A stretch of DNA of 45,454 bases from a virus. Numbering within the stretch: the stretch's first letter is position 1; every line of letters begins with the position of its first letter. A program made the translations under genes and the position numbers. A model generated the notes under the pieces. That model did no database searches. It was not told the origin of the DNA and was given only the letters and a program-made list of their open reading frames with translations. This document shows positions 1 through 7,256 of the stretch, one piece after another. The DNA lies in the IMG/VR virus record IMGVR_UViG_3300049893_001406, positions 1 to 45,454 of that record, one strand, 5' to 3'.

Positions 1-119
1 GCTGATGATCGCGGCTTGCGCCTGCGGCAGGCCTTGGCCCAGCGCGGCGAAGATCTGCGCGGGATGTTCGACCGGATCAAGGCTGGAATAATTTCGCGGA
101 ATAATCCAGTGGCGAAAAT
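1..119. repeat. Left copy of the 119-bp terminal direct repeat
   Basis: Bases 1-119 are identical to 45336-45454. The repeat lies inside one reading frame that continues across the joined ends, so it is best read as the overlap of a circular assembly, not a biological terminal repeat. A 119-base overlap matches a k-mer length used by common short-read assemblers (inference). The true circle would be about 45,335 bp. Confidence 0.95.
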
Positions 120-3100
120 CGCGCCGGAGAACACCGATGTTCGCCAAGCCACTGCACCGCCGCCGGCCAAGCCTACCGCCGCGCCCCAGCCCCAGGTGGA
201 TGCGGGACAGCAGCGGGTTCCGGGTCCAGCGGATCCGGGCGAACGGTCGATGGCTGGTGAGCCTGCTGGGTCCTCGCCACGTCCGGCGCAACCCGCACCT
301 GCGCCGGTTCCTGCGCCAGCTAGCCAGGACGGAGAGGCCGCGCCACAGGTAGACCGCAACGGCGGAACCGGCATGACCGAGGACCAGGCGGCGGCGCCCG
401 TGGACGATGGCGTGCCGTTCAGCACCGACGTCAGCGCCTACAGCACCGAGCACGGCGCCATTGGAACCGGATCCATCATGCCGGCAAAGCCGCCGGCCGA
501 CGACAAGGGCGAGATCCGGCCCCTGCGCAAGCTGATCGAGGACCTGGCCGATTGGATCGGCGCAGCGACCTACACCCGCAACAAGGCGCGGCGCAAGGGA
601 TGGCTGGGCTACTATGATCCGGCGTCGTCCGCCGTGGTCATGCGGAAGTCCACCGACCTCAACACCTGGGCGCATGAGCTGTCCCACTGGCTGGACGACC
701 GCTTCGGCGTCACCGAGGCCTTCCAATCGGACGACCTCACCGGCAAGCCGGACCTTGGCGATGGGCCATTGGACGCCGAACTGGCCAACTTCTGGGGCCT
801 GGGCAGCAAGCCGCCCGGAAACCTGAGCCCGGCGGCAAAGGCCAACTACATTCGCGGCGAAGGCTTCGCGGAGTTCCTGCGCGCGTGGATGATCAACCCC
901 GAGGCGGCCCGCCGCGCGGCGCCGCTCACCGCCGCCCATGTGCAAGCCACCGTCCCGGCCGATGTCCTGGAGCGCCTGCAATCGTTCGGCATGGACGTGC
1001 GACGCTTCTACCACGCGCCGGCATCCGAGAGCGCCAAGGCCAACATTCGAGGACTGGGCGACACCGGACCGACCCTACGCGAGCGCATGTGGTCCAGCCT
1101 GTTCCCACCCAAGGGGCGCGCGGCAGATCCCCTGCAATTCGGCGTCAAGGACTGGCTGCGGGTGCGCCTGACCAGCCGCCTGCATCCGCTCACCAAGGCC
1201 ATCCGCTACGCCGGGAAGATCACCGGCCGCGCCGTGAACGCCACCCGCGCGGAAAGCCTCATCCGCGTACTGGCCGGCGTAAACGACAAGGTCCACGCCA
1301 TCGCCAACAATGGCATGATCCGCGCCAAGTGGATCAAGGACGGTAAGATCCAGCGCGCGGACGGCGTGGGCGGCGGCATGGACTGGTTGCTTGGCTGGGC
1401 CAACACCGCGAACGAGGCCACGATGCGCAGCGACCTGCGCGCCCTGGACGTTTACCTGGTCAGCCAGAGCGTCGTGGAGCAGGCCGATAACATCGACAAC
1501 GAGCGGGCCGACTTCGTGGCCGAGCAGATGAAGAAGATCGAGCAGGAGCACCAGGACCGCCTGATGACCCTGGAGGAAATGGCGGCCAAGGTCGAGGCCC
1601 AGGGCGAGCGCCGTAAGCGCCAGGTAGAGCGCCACACCGCCGGACGAATTGATGATGTCCGCACCGCCAGCGAGAAGGTGGCAGCGGGCGCCGACGCTGA
1701 CGTGGCCGACATGATCGACCGTGGCAAGGCCAAGGACCGGCCGGCATCTGCCGCCCGTGCCCGCATGGCCAAGCGCGGCGATGCGCTCACCCGCTCTGTG
1801 CTCGACCTCTATGGCGCCATCGACGCCACCAGCGCCGACATCAACCGCGAGACGGAAACGCAGATCCGCCACATGCAGCAGCGGGTGGCCAACTGGTATC
1901 AGGCCAAGCTGATTCAGCTCGCCCGTGTATCCAATCGCATGGCCGCCCGTGACCGCCGGCGCAAGGCCAACCTGTCGGGCCAGGGCGGCGGGCTCATCGC
2001 CGACGATACGGCAGCCCGCAAGGCCCTGGACGAGATCATGGCCAACCCGGAGCTGCGCGCCCGGTTGGAGGAAGGGGCGAAACGCTACCGGGCATGGGCC
2101 ATGGGCGTGCTGACCTACCTGCGCGACAAGGGCCGGATGTCGGCCGAGTCATTCCGCGACATCACGGCCAAGAACGTCAATTATGCGGCCATGAATCGCG
2201 TCATGGACGACACCGCCGGATTCCGCCCCATCGGTGGCGGCAAGGTGGGCGTGGCCAAGGAAACGGTCCACGGCCGAACCGGCAGCACCCGCACCATCGA
2301 CAATCCGATGGCCAACCTGATGGAGAACACCGCCCGCAGCGTGGCAGAAGCTGACCGCAACGAGGCCATGCTTGCCGTGGTTGACCTGTTGCGGGAATCG
2401 CGCGGCATGCACGACGGCGAAGCAACGGATCTCGGCAGCGTGGCGCAGCGCGTAGACGGCCCGGGAGACGGCGCCGTCACGGTGTTCCGCAACGGGGAGC
2501 CGGAATACTGGAAGTTCAACGAGCACATCGAGGCCGCCATCAAGGGCATCACCGAGCAGTACAACCTGCCGGAGCCGCTGACGTTCCTGGCCAAGGTCCT
2601 GCGCGCTGGCGTCACCAATTCCCCAGACTTCGCCGTCCGTAACCGCATCCGTGACATATTCACGCGCCTGATCATCGGCCAGGTCAACCCCAAGACCGCA
2701 GCCGGCTGGCTCGCCCGATTGGCCAAGCAGGTCCCGGGCTTCAACCGCCTGGACGCCGAGCAAAAGGCCGTTGTGGAAATGTCGGGAAGCGCCTTCGCCG
2801 GCCACTACATGCGCGGGAAAGAGGACTGGCACAAGGCGCTCCAGTCTCGCGTGCGCGAGCTACGGAAGGACAAGAGCGTTATCGTCACCGGCCTGTCCGC
2901 GCTGCCGCGTGCCTACATGGGCATGGTCAGGTCCAGCGAGTTCAGCGGCCGGGCCGATGAATGGTGGGGCTTATTCAACCAGCTCCGCAAGGAAGGCGTG
3001 GACGAGGAAACGGCGGCGCTGATGGCGGCCCGTGGCGCCCGTGACCTGGTGGATTTCGCGGAGTCCGGCACCTGGATAGGCACGGCATCACAGATGGTCC

Positions 3101-4251
3101 CATTCCTCAACGCCGCCGTGCAGGGCGTTCGAGCTGGCGGCATCGCCCTGGGACGCGATCCCAAGGGCGTGCTGGCGCGCTGGGCCATCTTCGCCGCCAT
3201 GCCGTCAATCGCCGCCTATGCGCTTGCCGCAGCCCGTGGCGATGACGACCGCGAGGAGTACGCGAACCTGCCGCCCTGGCGCCGCGACCTGTTCTGGAAT
3301 ATCAAGGTCGGCCCCGACACCTGGGTTGCGATCCCCAAGCCGTTCGAGCTGGGCGTGCTCGGGACCGGCGCCGAGCGCCTGGTACAGTCGGCCCACGACG
3401 CATCGCAGGGACGCGACCCGTCCAAGGCATTCGACGGAGCCGTTGGATCCATCGCCGGGGCACTGATCCCGGTAGACCACCGGTCGCTGATGGTCGCCTT
3501 CGCCCCGCTGGTCGAGGTGATGACCAACACCAACGCCTTCACCGGCAAGGCCATCGTCCCGGATTACGAGAAGCGCAAGCCGGTAGACCAGCGCGAGGGC
3601 GCGCAGTACGCCAGCCGCCTTGGGCACCTAGGCCAGTTCCTGAGCTTCGACAAAGCCGACCCGCGTCAGGTGGACCACCTGGTGCGCGGCATATTCGGAT
3701 CGCTCGGCGGGCTAGCGACTGGCGTCAGCGACATCGGCCGCGACGACAAGGCCGGCCAGGTGTCGCGCATCGGCATGCAGATGTCCGGCGTGCTCAAGCG
3801 CGGAGCCGGCGACCAGCAGACCGAAGTCCAGGACATGATCGAGAATGAGCAGAAGGCGGGCCGCCCCAACGGCAAGGCCATCCAGCGTATCGCGGAAATG
3901 AAGCGTGGATTCTACCAGGCCGGGACCGGCAGCCAGCGCGACGCCATCGCCAAGTCCATGCGGGAATACGCCAGCGGTGAGGATCCACGGTTCCTGCTGG
4001 ACCGGGCACTGTCGGCGGCCAACCAGCTTGCCGGCGCCATCGAGGACCTGGAGCCAGCGGCGCGGCCGGCGTTCATCAAGGCGCACGCCGACGAGCTGCG
4101 CATCCATGGCGCGCTTCGCGCCATCGGAAGCAGGCTAAACGCTATGCAGAAGCGCGGAATGAGCGACGCCGCCATGCGGGCAGAGGCCAAGGCAGCCCTG
4201 GACAAGATCAGGGCGCGGCCGAAGGGCGGCCAGGTTCTTGGAAGTGACTAG
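1..4251 (+). CDS. Giant polyvalent internal virion protein with zincin motif, C-terminal 1,416 residues
   Basis: This is the 3' part of a gene that starts at 42849 and crosses the circle junction; joined, it encodes about 2,245 residues. The frame is open from base 1, and the TTG at 16 is not needed as a start. A zinc-protease motif HELSH lies at 673-687 (residue about 1054 of the joined protein), followed about 60 residues later by EGFAEF, which could supply the third ligand, as in zincin domains of phage polyvalent proteins. After it come long helical and coiled-coil stretches (bases about 1480-2100), a segment around 2590-2700 that resembles LPD38-type domains, and hydrophobic helices near 3170-3230. 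Last gene of the late block, directly after other internal virion genes, it is probably packaged and ejected with the DNA, as in T7 or Bcep22-like podoviruses. The protease substrate is unknown. No lysozyme or transglycosylase motif was recognised. Confidence 0.85.
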   Translation, partial: ADDRGLRLRQALAQRGEDLRGMFDRIKAGIISRNNPVAKIAPENTDVRQATAPPPAKPTAAPQPQVDAGQQRVPGPADPGERSMAGEPAGSSPRPAQPAPAPVPAPASQDGEAAPQVDRNGGTGMTEDQAAAPVDDGVPFSTDVSAYSTEHGAIGTGSIMPAKPPADDKGEIRPLRKLIEDLADWIGAATYTRNKARRKGWLGYYDPASSAVVMRKSTDLNTWAHELSHWLDDRFGVTEAFQSDDLTGKPDLGDGPLDAELANFWGLGSKPPGNLSPAAKANYIRGEGFAEFLRAWMINPEAARRAAPLTAAHVQATVPADVLERLQSFGMDVRRFYHAPASESAKANIRGLGDTGPTLRERMWSSLFPPKGRAADPLQFGVKDWLRVRLTSRLHPLTKAIRYAGKITGRAVNATRAESLIRVLAGVNDKVHAIANNGMIRAKWIKDGKIQRADGVGGGMDWLLGWANTANEATMRSDLRALDVYLVSQSVVEQADNIDNERADFVAEQMKKIEQEHQDRLMTLEEMAAKVEAQGERRKRQVERHTAGRIDDVRTASEKVAAGADADVADMIDRGKAKDRPASAARARMAKRGDALTRSVLDLYGAIDATSADINRETETQIRHMQQRVANWYQAKLIQLARVSNRMAARDRRRKANLSGQGGGLIADDTAARKALDEIMANPELRARLEEGAKRYRAWAMGVLTYLRDKGRMSAESFRDITAKNVNYAAMNRVMDDTAGFRPIGGGKVGVAKETVHGRTGSTRTIDNPMANLMENTARSVAEADRNEAMLAVVDLLRESRGMHDGEATDLGSVAQRVDGPGDGAVTVFRNGEPEYWKFNEHIEAAIKGITEQYNLPEPLTFLAKVLRAGVTNSPDFAVRNRIRDIFTRLIIGQVNPKTAAGWLARLAKQVPGFNRLDAEQKAVVEMSGSAFAGHYMRGKEDWHKALQSRVRELRKDKSVIVTGLSALPRAYMGMVRSSEFSGRADEWWGLFNQLRKEGVDEETAALMAARGARDLVDFAESGTWIGTASQMVPFLNAAVQGVRAGGIALGRDPKGVLARWAIFAAMPSIAAYALAAARGDDDREEYANLPPWRRDLFWNIKVGPDTWVAIPKPFELGVLGTGAERLVQSAHDASQGRDPSKAFDGAVGSIAGALIPVDHRSLMVAFAPLVEVMTNTNAFTGKAIVPDYEKRKPVDQREGAQYASRLGHLGQFLSFDKADPRQVDHLVRGIFGSLGGLATGVSDIGRDDKAGQVSRIGMQMSGVLKRGAGDQQTEVQDMIENEQKAGRPNGKAIQRIAEMKRGFYQAGTGSQRDAIAKSMREYASGEDPRFLLDRALSAANQLAGAIEDLEPAARPAFIKAHADELRIHGALRAIGSRLNAMQKRGMSDAAMRAEAKAALDKIRARPKGGQVLGSD

Positions 4252-4390
4252 CCCGGTATTCGTCCCACTCGCCCAACAGCATGCCAATAAGCAGGCATTG
4301 CACCGCCAGCAGCAGGAGAATGGCGCCAGCGTCGAGCCAATCGCGGATCGCTGGTCCATGGCGTGAACGCGGATCATGGCCCCGTTGCAT
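4208..4390 (-). CDS. Possible 60-aa single-pass membrane protein
   Basis: This short minus-strand frame runs against the 3' end of the giant gene, overlapping its last 44 bases. It encodes a polar, Arg/His-rich N-terminus, one strongly hydrophobic stretch (about residues 20-42) and a short polar tail. The clean transmembrane segment in an otherwise gene-free spot suggests a real gene, but no Shine-Dalgarno sequence is visible. The ATG at 4390 is chosen over a TTG at 4396. It lies beyond attP in the direction of the lysogeny operon. No function is assigned; it may be spurious. Confidence 0.35.
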   Translation of the reverse strand: MQRGHDPRSRHGPAIRDWLDAGAILLLLAVQCLLIGMLLGEWDEYRASHFQEPGRPSAAP

Positions 4391-4433
4391 GATCAAACAC
4401 TATTGCAAATCGGTCAACGATGGAGCGAAAACC

Positions 4434-4455
4434 GGGGGAACACCAAGGGAACACG
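4434..4455 (+). other. Left arm-type repeat pair (GGGAACAC x2)
   Basis: Two copies of GGGAACAC begin at 4436 and 4447, 11 bp apart. The first sits in GGGGGAACACC. The same pair recurs on the other side of the tRNA core at 4621-4639. Paired short direct repeats on both sides of a core are what arm-binding sites of tyrosine integrases look like; the role is inferred. Confidence 0.55.
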
Positions 4456-4555
4456 CGGCGAAACATGATGAAACAATGCCAGGAAAGATGCGTGGAAATC
4501 GCTGGGAAATACAACAAAACAGAACCGGCGGAAACCATCTGGAACAGGGCGGATC

Positions 4556-4596
4556 GGATTATGAGTCCCCTGCTCTGACCGTTGAGCTATAGGCCC
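4556..4596 (-). other. Probable attP core: 5' half of a tRNA gene with CAU anticodon
   Basis: Read on the minus strand from 4596, the sequence has a 7-base acceptor strand (GGGCCTA), a D-stem pair GCTC/GAGC (4587-4584 with 4575-4572), a GGGGA anticodon-stem strand and the loop CTCATAA with anticodon CAT at 4563-4561. The match to a tRNA ends just past the loop: the 3' side of the anticodon stem starts TCC and then stops pairing. It is therefore a half tRNA, as expected for an integrase crossover region in or near an anticodon loop. It begins one base after the integrase stop codon. Confidence 0.75.
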
Positions 4597-4597
4597 G

Positions 4598-5635
4598 TCA
4601 ATTACTTACGACAAGGTTATGGGAACACGGGGGAACACCGGCGATTGCCTCAAGGGCCTTGCGCTGGCGGTCCTCCGTTGTGCGAGCGTAGACGTTGAGC
4701 AGCAGTGACGGGGTTCGGTGTCCCGTGATGCTGGCCACTGTTTTCGGATCGCCGGTGTTGCCCATCATGCGGGTGATGGCGTACCGCCGCAGATCGAGAA
4801 CGCCAGCCCCACGGGCCGGGATCGCCTTCCCGTCCTTCCGCTCGCTGGCGATGGCATGGATCCACCAGGCGCTGAACTCCGACCCGCTGGCCCACGGCCT
4901 TCCCAGGTGGCCGACCAGGAACGGAGCACCGGGCGCTACGGCGGCGGCCAACGGCGACAGCAGCCCGGCCGTCACCGACAGGATGGGGTGCTCGTGGATG
5001 TCGCCGGACTTCACGCGCAGACGCAGCCACCCAGGCCTGGTTGTCAGCGCCTCGGGCGTGAGCAGGCGCAGGCTTTCGACGCGGTGCCCGTAGGTGGACA
5101 CTAGGTGGCCTATGGCGGCATTGGCTGGGTGCCACTTCTCCGCCTTCGCCAGCAGCTCGTCGATGCGCGACTCCGTCAGCAGGTTCTGCGGTTGCCGTCG
5201 CGGCGGGCGTGGTCGCATGGCCGGGATCAGGCGCTGGTCGATGCGTTGGCCGTTGTCGGAGGCGAACCGCAGCAGCGCCCGCAGCAGGCGTCGCTGGTGG
5301 ATCTTGAGCACCGGCGCCACGTCCATGCCGACGTCCGCCGCACACTTCCATCCGTGATCATCGCCCAGGGCGAGCAGCACACGCGACGCCTTCGCGCGGT
5401 GATCGGCCGTGGCGTCTGGCCTGGACGAGCAGTAGCGAGCGACCAGCTCGGGCCAGAGGATGGTGGTATATCCATCGTGCGGAGACGCGGCGGCAATCTT
5501 GAGGTTCAGCTCGCGGCAGAACGATTCCGCGTCCAGGCTGCGCCGAAATCCTTTGGTGTTGTTCTTCGCGCCACGGCCGCCCAGGCGCCAGCGTACAACC
5601 CAGCGTTTGCCCTTGCGGTGGACGGAGGCCATCAA
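4598..5635 (-). CDS. int: Tyrosine-recombinase integrase
   Basis: A 345-aa site-specific recombinase expected to integrate the phage at a host tRNA gene. The catalytic set is visible: R185 (GHRVESLRLL), a probable beta-hairpin K209, R284 in DLRRYAIT (the usual His of HxxR is Asp281), H306 in ITGHRTPS and nucleophile Y316 in NVYAR. The R-H-Y spacing is normal. The N-terminus is basic and may bind arm sites. The start is MM; either Met could be used. It is the last gene of the leftward lysogeny operon, and its stop codon lies one base from the tRNA-derived core. The right GGGAACAC pair lies inside its 3' coding end. Confidence 0.93.
   Translation of the reverse strand: MMASVHRKGKRWVVRWRLGGRGAKNNTKGFRRSLDAESFCRELNLKIAAASPHDGYTTILWPELVARYCSSRPDATADHRAKASRVLLALGDDHGWKCAADVGMDVAPVLKIHQRRLLRALLRFASDNGQRIDQRLIPAMRPRPPRRQPQNLLTESRIDELLAKAEKWHPANAAIGHLVSTYGHRVESLRLLTPEALTTRPGWLRLRVKSGDIHEHPILSVTAGLLSPLAAAVAPGAPFLVGHLGRPWASGSEFSAWWIHAIASERKDGKAIPARGAGVLDLRRYAITRMMGNTGDPKTVASITGHRTPSLLLNVYARTTEDRQRKALEAIAGVPPCSHNLVVSN
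4621..4639 (+). other. Right arm-type repeat pair (GGGAACAC x2) inside the integrase 3' end
   Basis: GGGAACAC begins at 4621 and 4631, 10 bp apart and in the same orientation as the left pair at 4436 and 4447. The second copy again sits in GGGGGAACACC. With the tRNA core between the pairs, this gives an arm-core-arm layout. Confidence 0.55.
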
Positions 5636-5641
5636 TTACCG

Positions 5642-5812
5642 CTAGGGCCTGTGTTGATATGGGCGCAAGAACTCGCCGGAATAGCTGTCGAAAATTAGCG
5701 AGGATCCGGAAAACGTGTGCCACCTGTTCGTGCGCGCATAAAAATCAATTATAAATGCGATTGCGCCCGTAATTAGGCACGCCGACAGGACCATCAGCGC
5801 CGCCGTTCTCAT
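5642..5812 (-). CDS. Small single-pass membrane protein of the lysogeny operon
   Basis: A 56-aa protein with one hydrophobic segment at about residues 5-25, right after the start (MRTAALMVL...), and a polar tail ending in PYQHRP. Its ATG overlaps the stop codon of the upstream gene (ATGA on the minus strand), which supports this start over longer frames. It stops 7 bp before the integrase start. Co-transcription with repressor and integrase suggests prophage-state expression. Superinfection exclusion would fit such a gene, but nothing in the sequence proves it. Confidence 0.6.
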   Translation of the reverse strand: MRTAALMVLSACLITGAIAFIIDFYARTNRWHTFSGSSLIFDSYSGEFLRPYQHRP

Positions 5813-6327
5813 GTTCCCTTCACCGCCTGCCGTTGGTCGTCGCTGGACTCGTGGCCGATCAGATCCTCCGTCTTCGCGCGTAGTGGATGCGCGGCCCGGT
5901 GCCATAGCAAGGCGGCGCCGGTGACGACGTGCGGCCCTAGGCCGATCGAGAACAGCACATGCACGAGCACGGGATACGGGGGGAGTGAATCACTCGACCA
6001 GAGGGCCAGTGTGGCGTTATAATCGACGCCATATGGAACCGGAAACACGGCGTCTATGCATGCCTTTTCCAGATCATAGCGTTCGATTTGGTCCGCGATG
6101 TCATGTAGCCAATCCATCAGCGCCCGGCGGGCCTCGGTCGGCGTCGGCAGCGCGTGAAATTTGGTGCCGCTCGGGTCGATCTTGAACCGCGTGGCGATGT
6201 CCATCATGCCCCAGGCGGCGCCGGCATTCAGCTCCATCAGGCGGGCGTCTACGCATGGTCGCATTCCATCCGGGCGCTGCACGGTGGCGGCAAAGCGGAC
6301 GATATGGCTTGACCCGTCGTCGTTCAT
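5809..6327 (-). CDS. Unknown 172-aa protein of the lysogeny operon
   Basis: Not recognised. The product is soluble for most of its length, with a hydrophobic stretch near residues 120-145 (PVLVHVLFSIG and following) that could be one membrane pass or a buried helix. Its start overlaps the repressor stop (ATGA) and its stop overlaps the next start, so all three are translationally coupled. Lying between repressor and integrase, it is probably expressed from the prophage, the usual place for genes that protect the lysogen from other phages. That role is inferred from position alone. Confidence 0.65.
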   Translation of the reverse strand: MNDDGSSHIVRFAATVQRPDGMRPCVDARLMELNAGAAWGMMDIATRFKIDPSGTKFHALPTPTEARRALMDWLHDIADQIERYDLEKACIDAVFPVPYGVDYNATLALWSSDSLPPYPVLVHVLFSIGLGPHVVTGAALLWHRAAHPLRAKTEDLIGHESSDDQRQAVKGT

Positions 6328-6779
6328 GGCGCGCGAATCTTTTTTGGCTTTTTAAGCGCCCACGACTCAGGGATGGGCGGAGGCCTTGCTGCCGCGCACG
6401 GCTTGTTGTCCATGCGCCACATCAGGGCGTCTATCTTGGATTCCATCCTGCGCATCGCCTCCAGCAGGCGGTCGTTGCTCGCCGCCTCACCATCCACCTT
6501 CGGTGCCAGCGGGACCGGCGGGATGGGTATGGTCGGCACAGCGGCGGCCACGGCGCGGGTGTGGTCGGCCCACCAGGGGGGGGCAAGGCCCTCTGCCAGC
6601 CATTCCACCGGCACATTCAACGCGGCAGAAAACGCCGGCCAATACTTCCCGCCATCGCGGCTGCCGGCTAGTATTAAATTTAAATATTGACGTGAAATGC
6701 CGCATGATTTTGCGAGTGCCGCCGGCTGCAATCCGGCAGCCTCTATGGCTCTGCGAAGGCGGGTAGCGCGGGTTTCCAC
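6324..6779 (-). CDS. CI-like repressor with N-terminal XRE helix-turn-helix
   Basis: A 151-aa protein expected to hold the prophage silent by binding the 6780-6856 switch. The helix-turn-helix is seen at residues about 18-42 (ALAKSCGISRQYLNLILAG). A Pro/Ala-rich linker follows (about 75-95), then a short helical segment and a basic tail. It has no S24 LexA-like autocleavage domain, so induction may not work by RecA-driven cleavage. The start is GTG at 6779, with an AGGG upstream. One copy of GTTTCCACG overlaps the start codon. Confidence 0.8.
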   Translation of the reverse strand: METRATRLRRAIEAAGLQPAALAKSCGISRQYLNLILAGSRDGGKYWPAFSAALNVPVEWLAEGLAPPWWADHTRAVAAAVPTIPIPPVPLAPKVDGEAASNDRLLEAMRRMESKIDALMWRMDNKPCAAARPPPIPESWALKKPKKIRAP

Positions 6780-6838
6780 GCTGTGACCCTATCTGTTTAC
6801 AATTGTTAATCAAATGGCAGTTGACATATGTTTCCACG
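6772..6838 (+). promoter_or_regulatory. Divergent switch region with candidate operators
   Basis: GTTTCCACG occurs twice in the same orientation, at 6772-6780 over the repressor start and at 6830-6838 inside the cro promoter spacer; both are followed by YTGW. Between them is a palindrome-like AT-rich element, TTACAATTGTTAA (6798-6810), centred on ACAATTGT. These are the obvious candidate sites for repressor and Cro. Which protein binds which site cannot be told from sequence. No convincing leftward promoter was identified. Confidence 0.5.
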
Positions 6839-6848
6839 TTGATATACA
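6821..6848 (+). promoter_or_regulatory. Rightward early promoter (PR-like)
   Basis: A perfect -35 TTGACA at 6821-6826 is followed by a 16-bp spacer and a -10 TATACA at 6843-6848. Transcription should start near 6854-6855, only 2-3 bases before the cro ATG at 6857, so the first message would be nearly leaderless. A GTTTCCACG repeat in the spacer could act as an operator. Confidence 0.7.
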
Positions 6849-6856
6849 TCTGTCGC

Positions 6857-7042
6857 ATGAGCACAGCGCAGTTACCAGCCCCACGCGCCGCCCGTGAAAA
6901 GGCTGGCCTCCGTCAGGTCGATGTCGCCAGCAAGGCCGGCGTCTCAGTCCAGACGGTGATCCGTTGCGAGAACGGCAACAGATACCCGAGGCAGGAGGCG
7001 GCACGCCGCGCCTACCTCGCGGCGCTCGGCCTTTCCGCCTGA
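6857..7042 (+). CDS. Cro-like XRE regulator
   Basis: A 61-aa DNA-binding protein with a compact helix-turn-helix (AAREKAGLRQVDVASKAG, then VSVQTVIRCENG). It is the first gene right of the switch and divergent from the repressor, the classic Cro position. No Shine-Dalgarno lies upstream of the ATG. The start falls almost at the predicted transcription start, which favours leaderless translation. An upstream in-frame extension to 6803 is rejected because it would run through the promoter. Confidence 0.8.
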   Translation: MSTAQLPAPRAAREKAGLRQVDVASKAGVSVQTVIRCENGNRYPRQEAARRAYLAALGLSA

Positions 7043-7070
7043 TCCACACCGCCGCCCAAAGGAGGCAGCC

Positions 7071-7256
7071 ATGAATACCGTGAACGGTTGGCTCACCACG
7101 ACGCAGGCAACGAGGGTAATGGGCGGCATCAGCCGCCAGACCCTGTGGCGCTGGGCGCATGCCGGCGTCATACCCAAAAGGGCCATCATCCAGATCGGGA
7201 CGCGCGTGCGCATCGCCGCCTGGTGGGCGCAGCAGCGTGGGGCATCCCATGTCTAA
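7071..7256 (+). CDS. AlpA/MerR-type small DNA-binding protein (excisionase or CII-like candidate)
   Basis: A 61-aa protein with a winged-helix pattern of the excisionase/AlpA kind: WLTTTQATRVMGGISRQTLWRW, then AGVIPKRA and a short wing. A strong AAAGGAGG precedes the ATG. It follows cro and overlaps the next gene. It could direct excision together with the integrase, or activate a lysogeny promoter. Family membership is from the pattern; the exact role is inferred. Confidence 0.65.
   Translation: MNTVNGWLTTTQATRVMGGISRQTLWRWAHAGVIPKRAIIQIGTRVRIAAWWAQQRGASHV

Larger units (their letters stand above)
4252..4597. other. Intergenic region holding attP
   Basis: This 346-bp stretch lies between the converging giant virion gene and the integrase gene. 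It contains the tRNA-derived core (4556-4596), the left pair of GGGAACAC repeats (4434-4455) and the possible small membrane ORF on the minus strand. No classical terminator (stem plus T-run) was found between the converging genes. The part from 4400 to 4550 is rich in GGAAA and GGGAAA runs and is less GC-rich than the surrounding genes. Confidence 0.7.

Noticed and set aside
1-119. T7-like terminal repeats of the packaged genome
   Set aside because: The repeat is inside a continuous reading frame and its exact length matches an assembler overlap; biological terminal repeats usually lie at gene-poor ends.
1075-1872. Minus-strand 265-aa ORF opposite the giant gene
   Set aside because: It mirrors codons of the coding strand in GC-rich DNA and has no ribosome-binding site or recognisable domain.
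4252-4350. Terminator between the converging giant gene and integrase
   Set aside because: Only a weak 5-bp ATGCC/GGCAT pairing near 4280-4305 is seen, with no T-run.
4281-4592. Plus-strand 103-aa ORF across attP
   Set aside because: It runs through the tRNA half and the arm repeats, with composition unlike a protein.
4556-4596. Complete functional tRNA gene
   Set aside because: Only the 5' half is present; the 3' anticodon strand, T-arm and 3' acceptor are missing.
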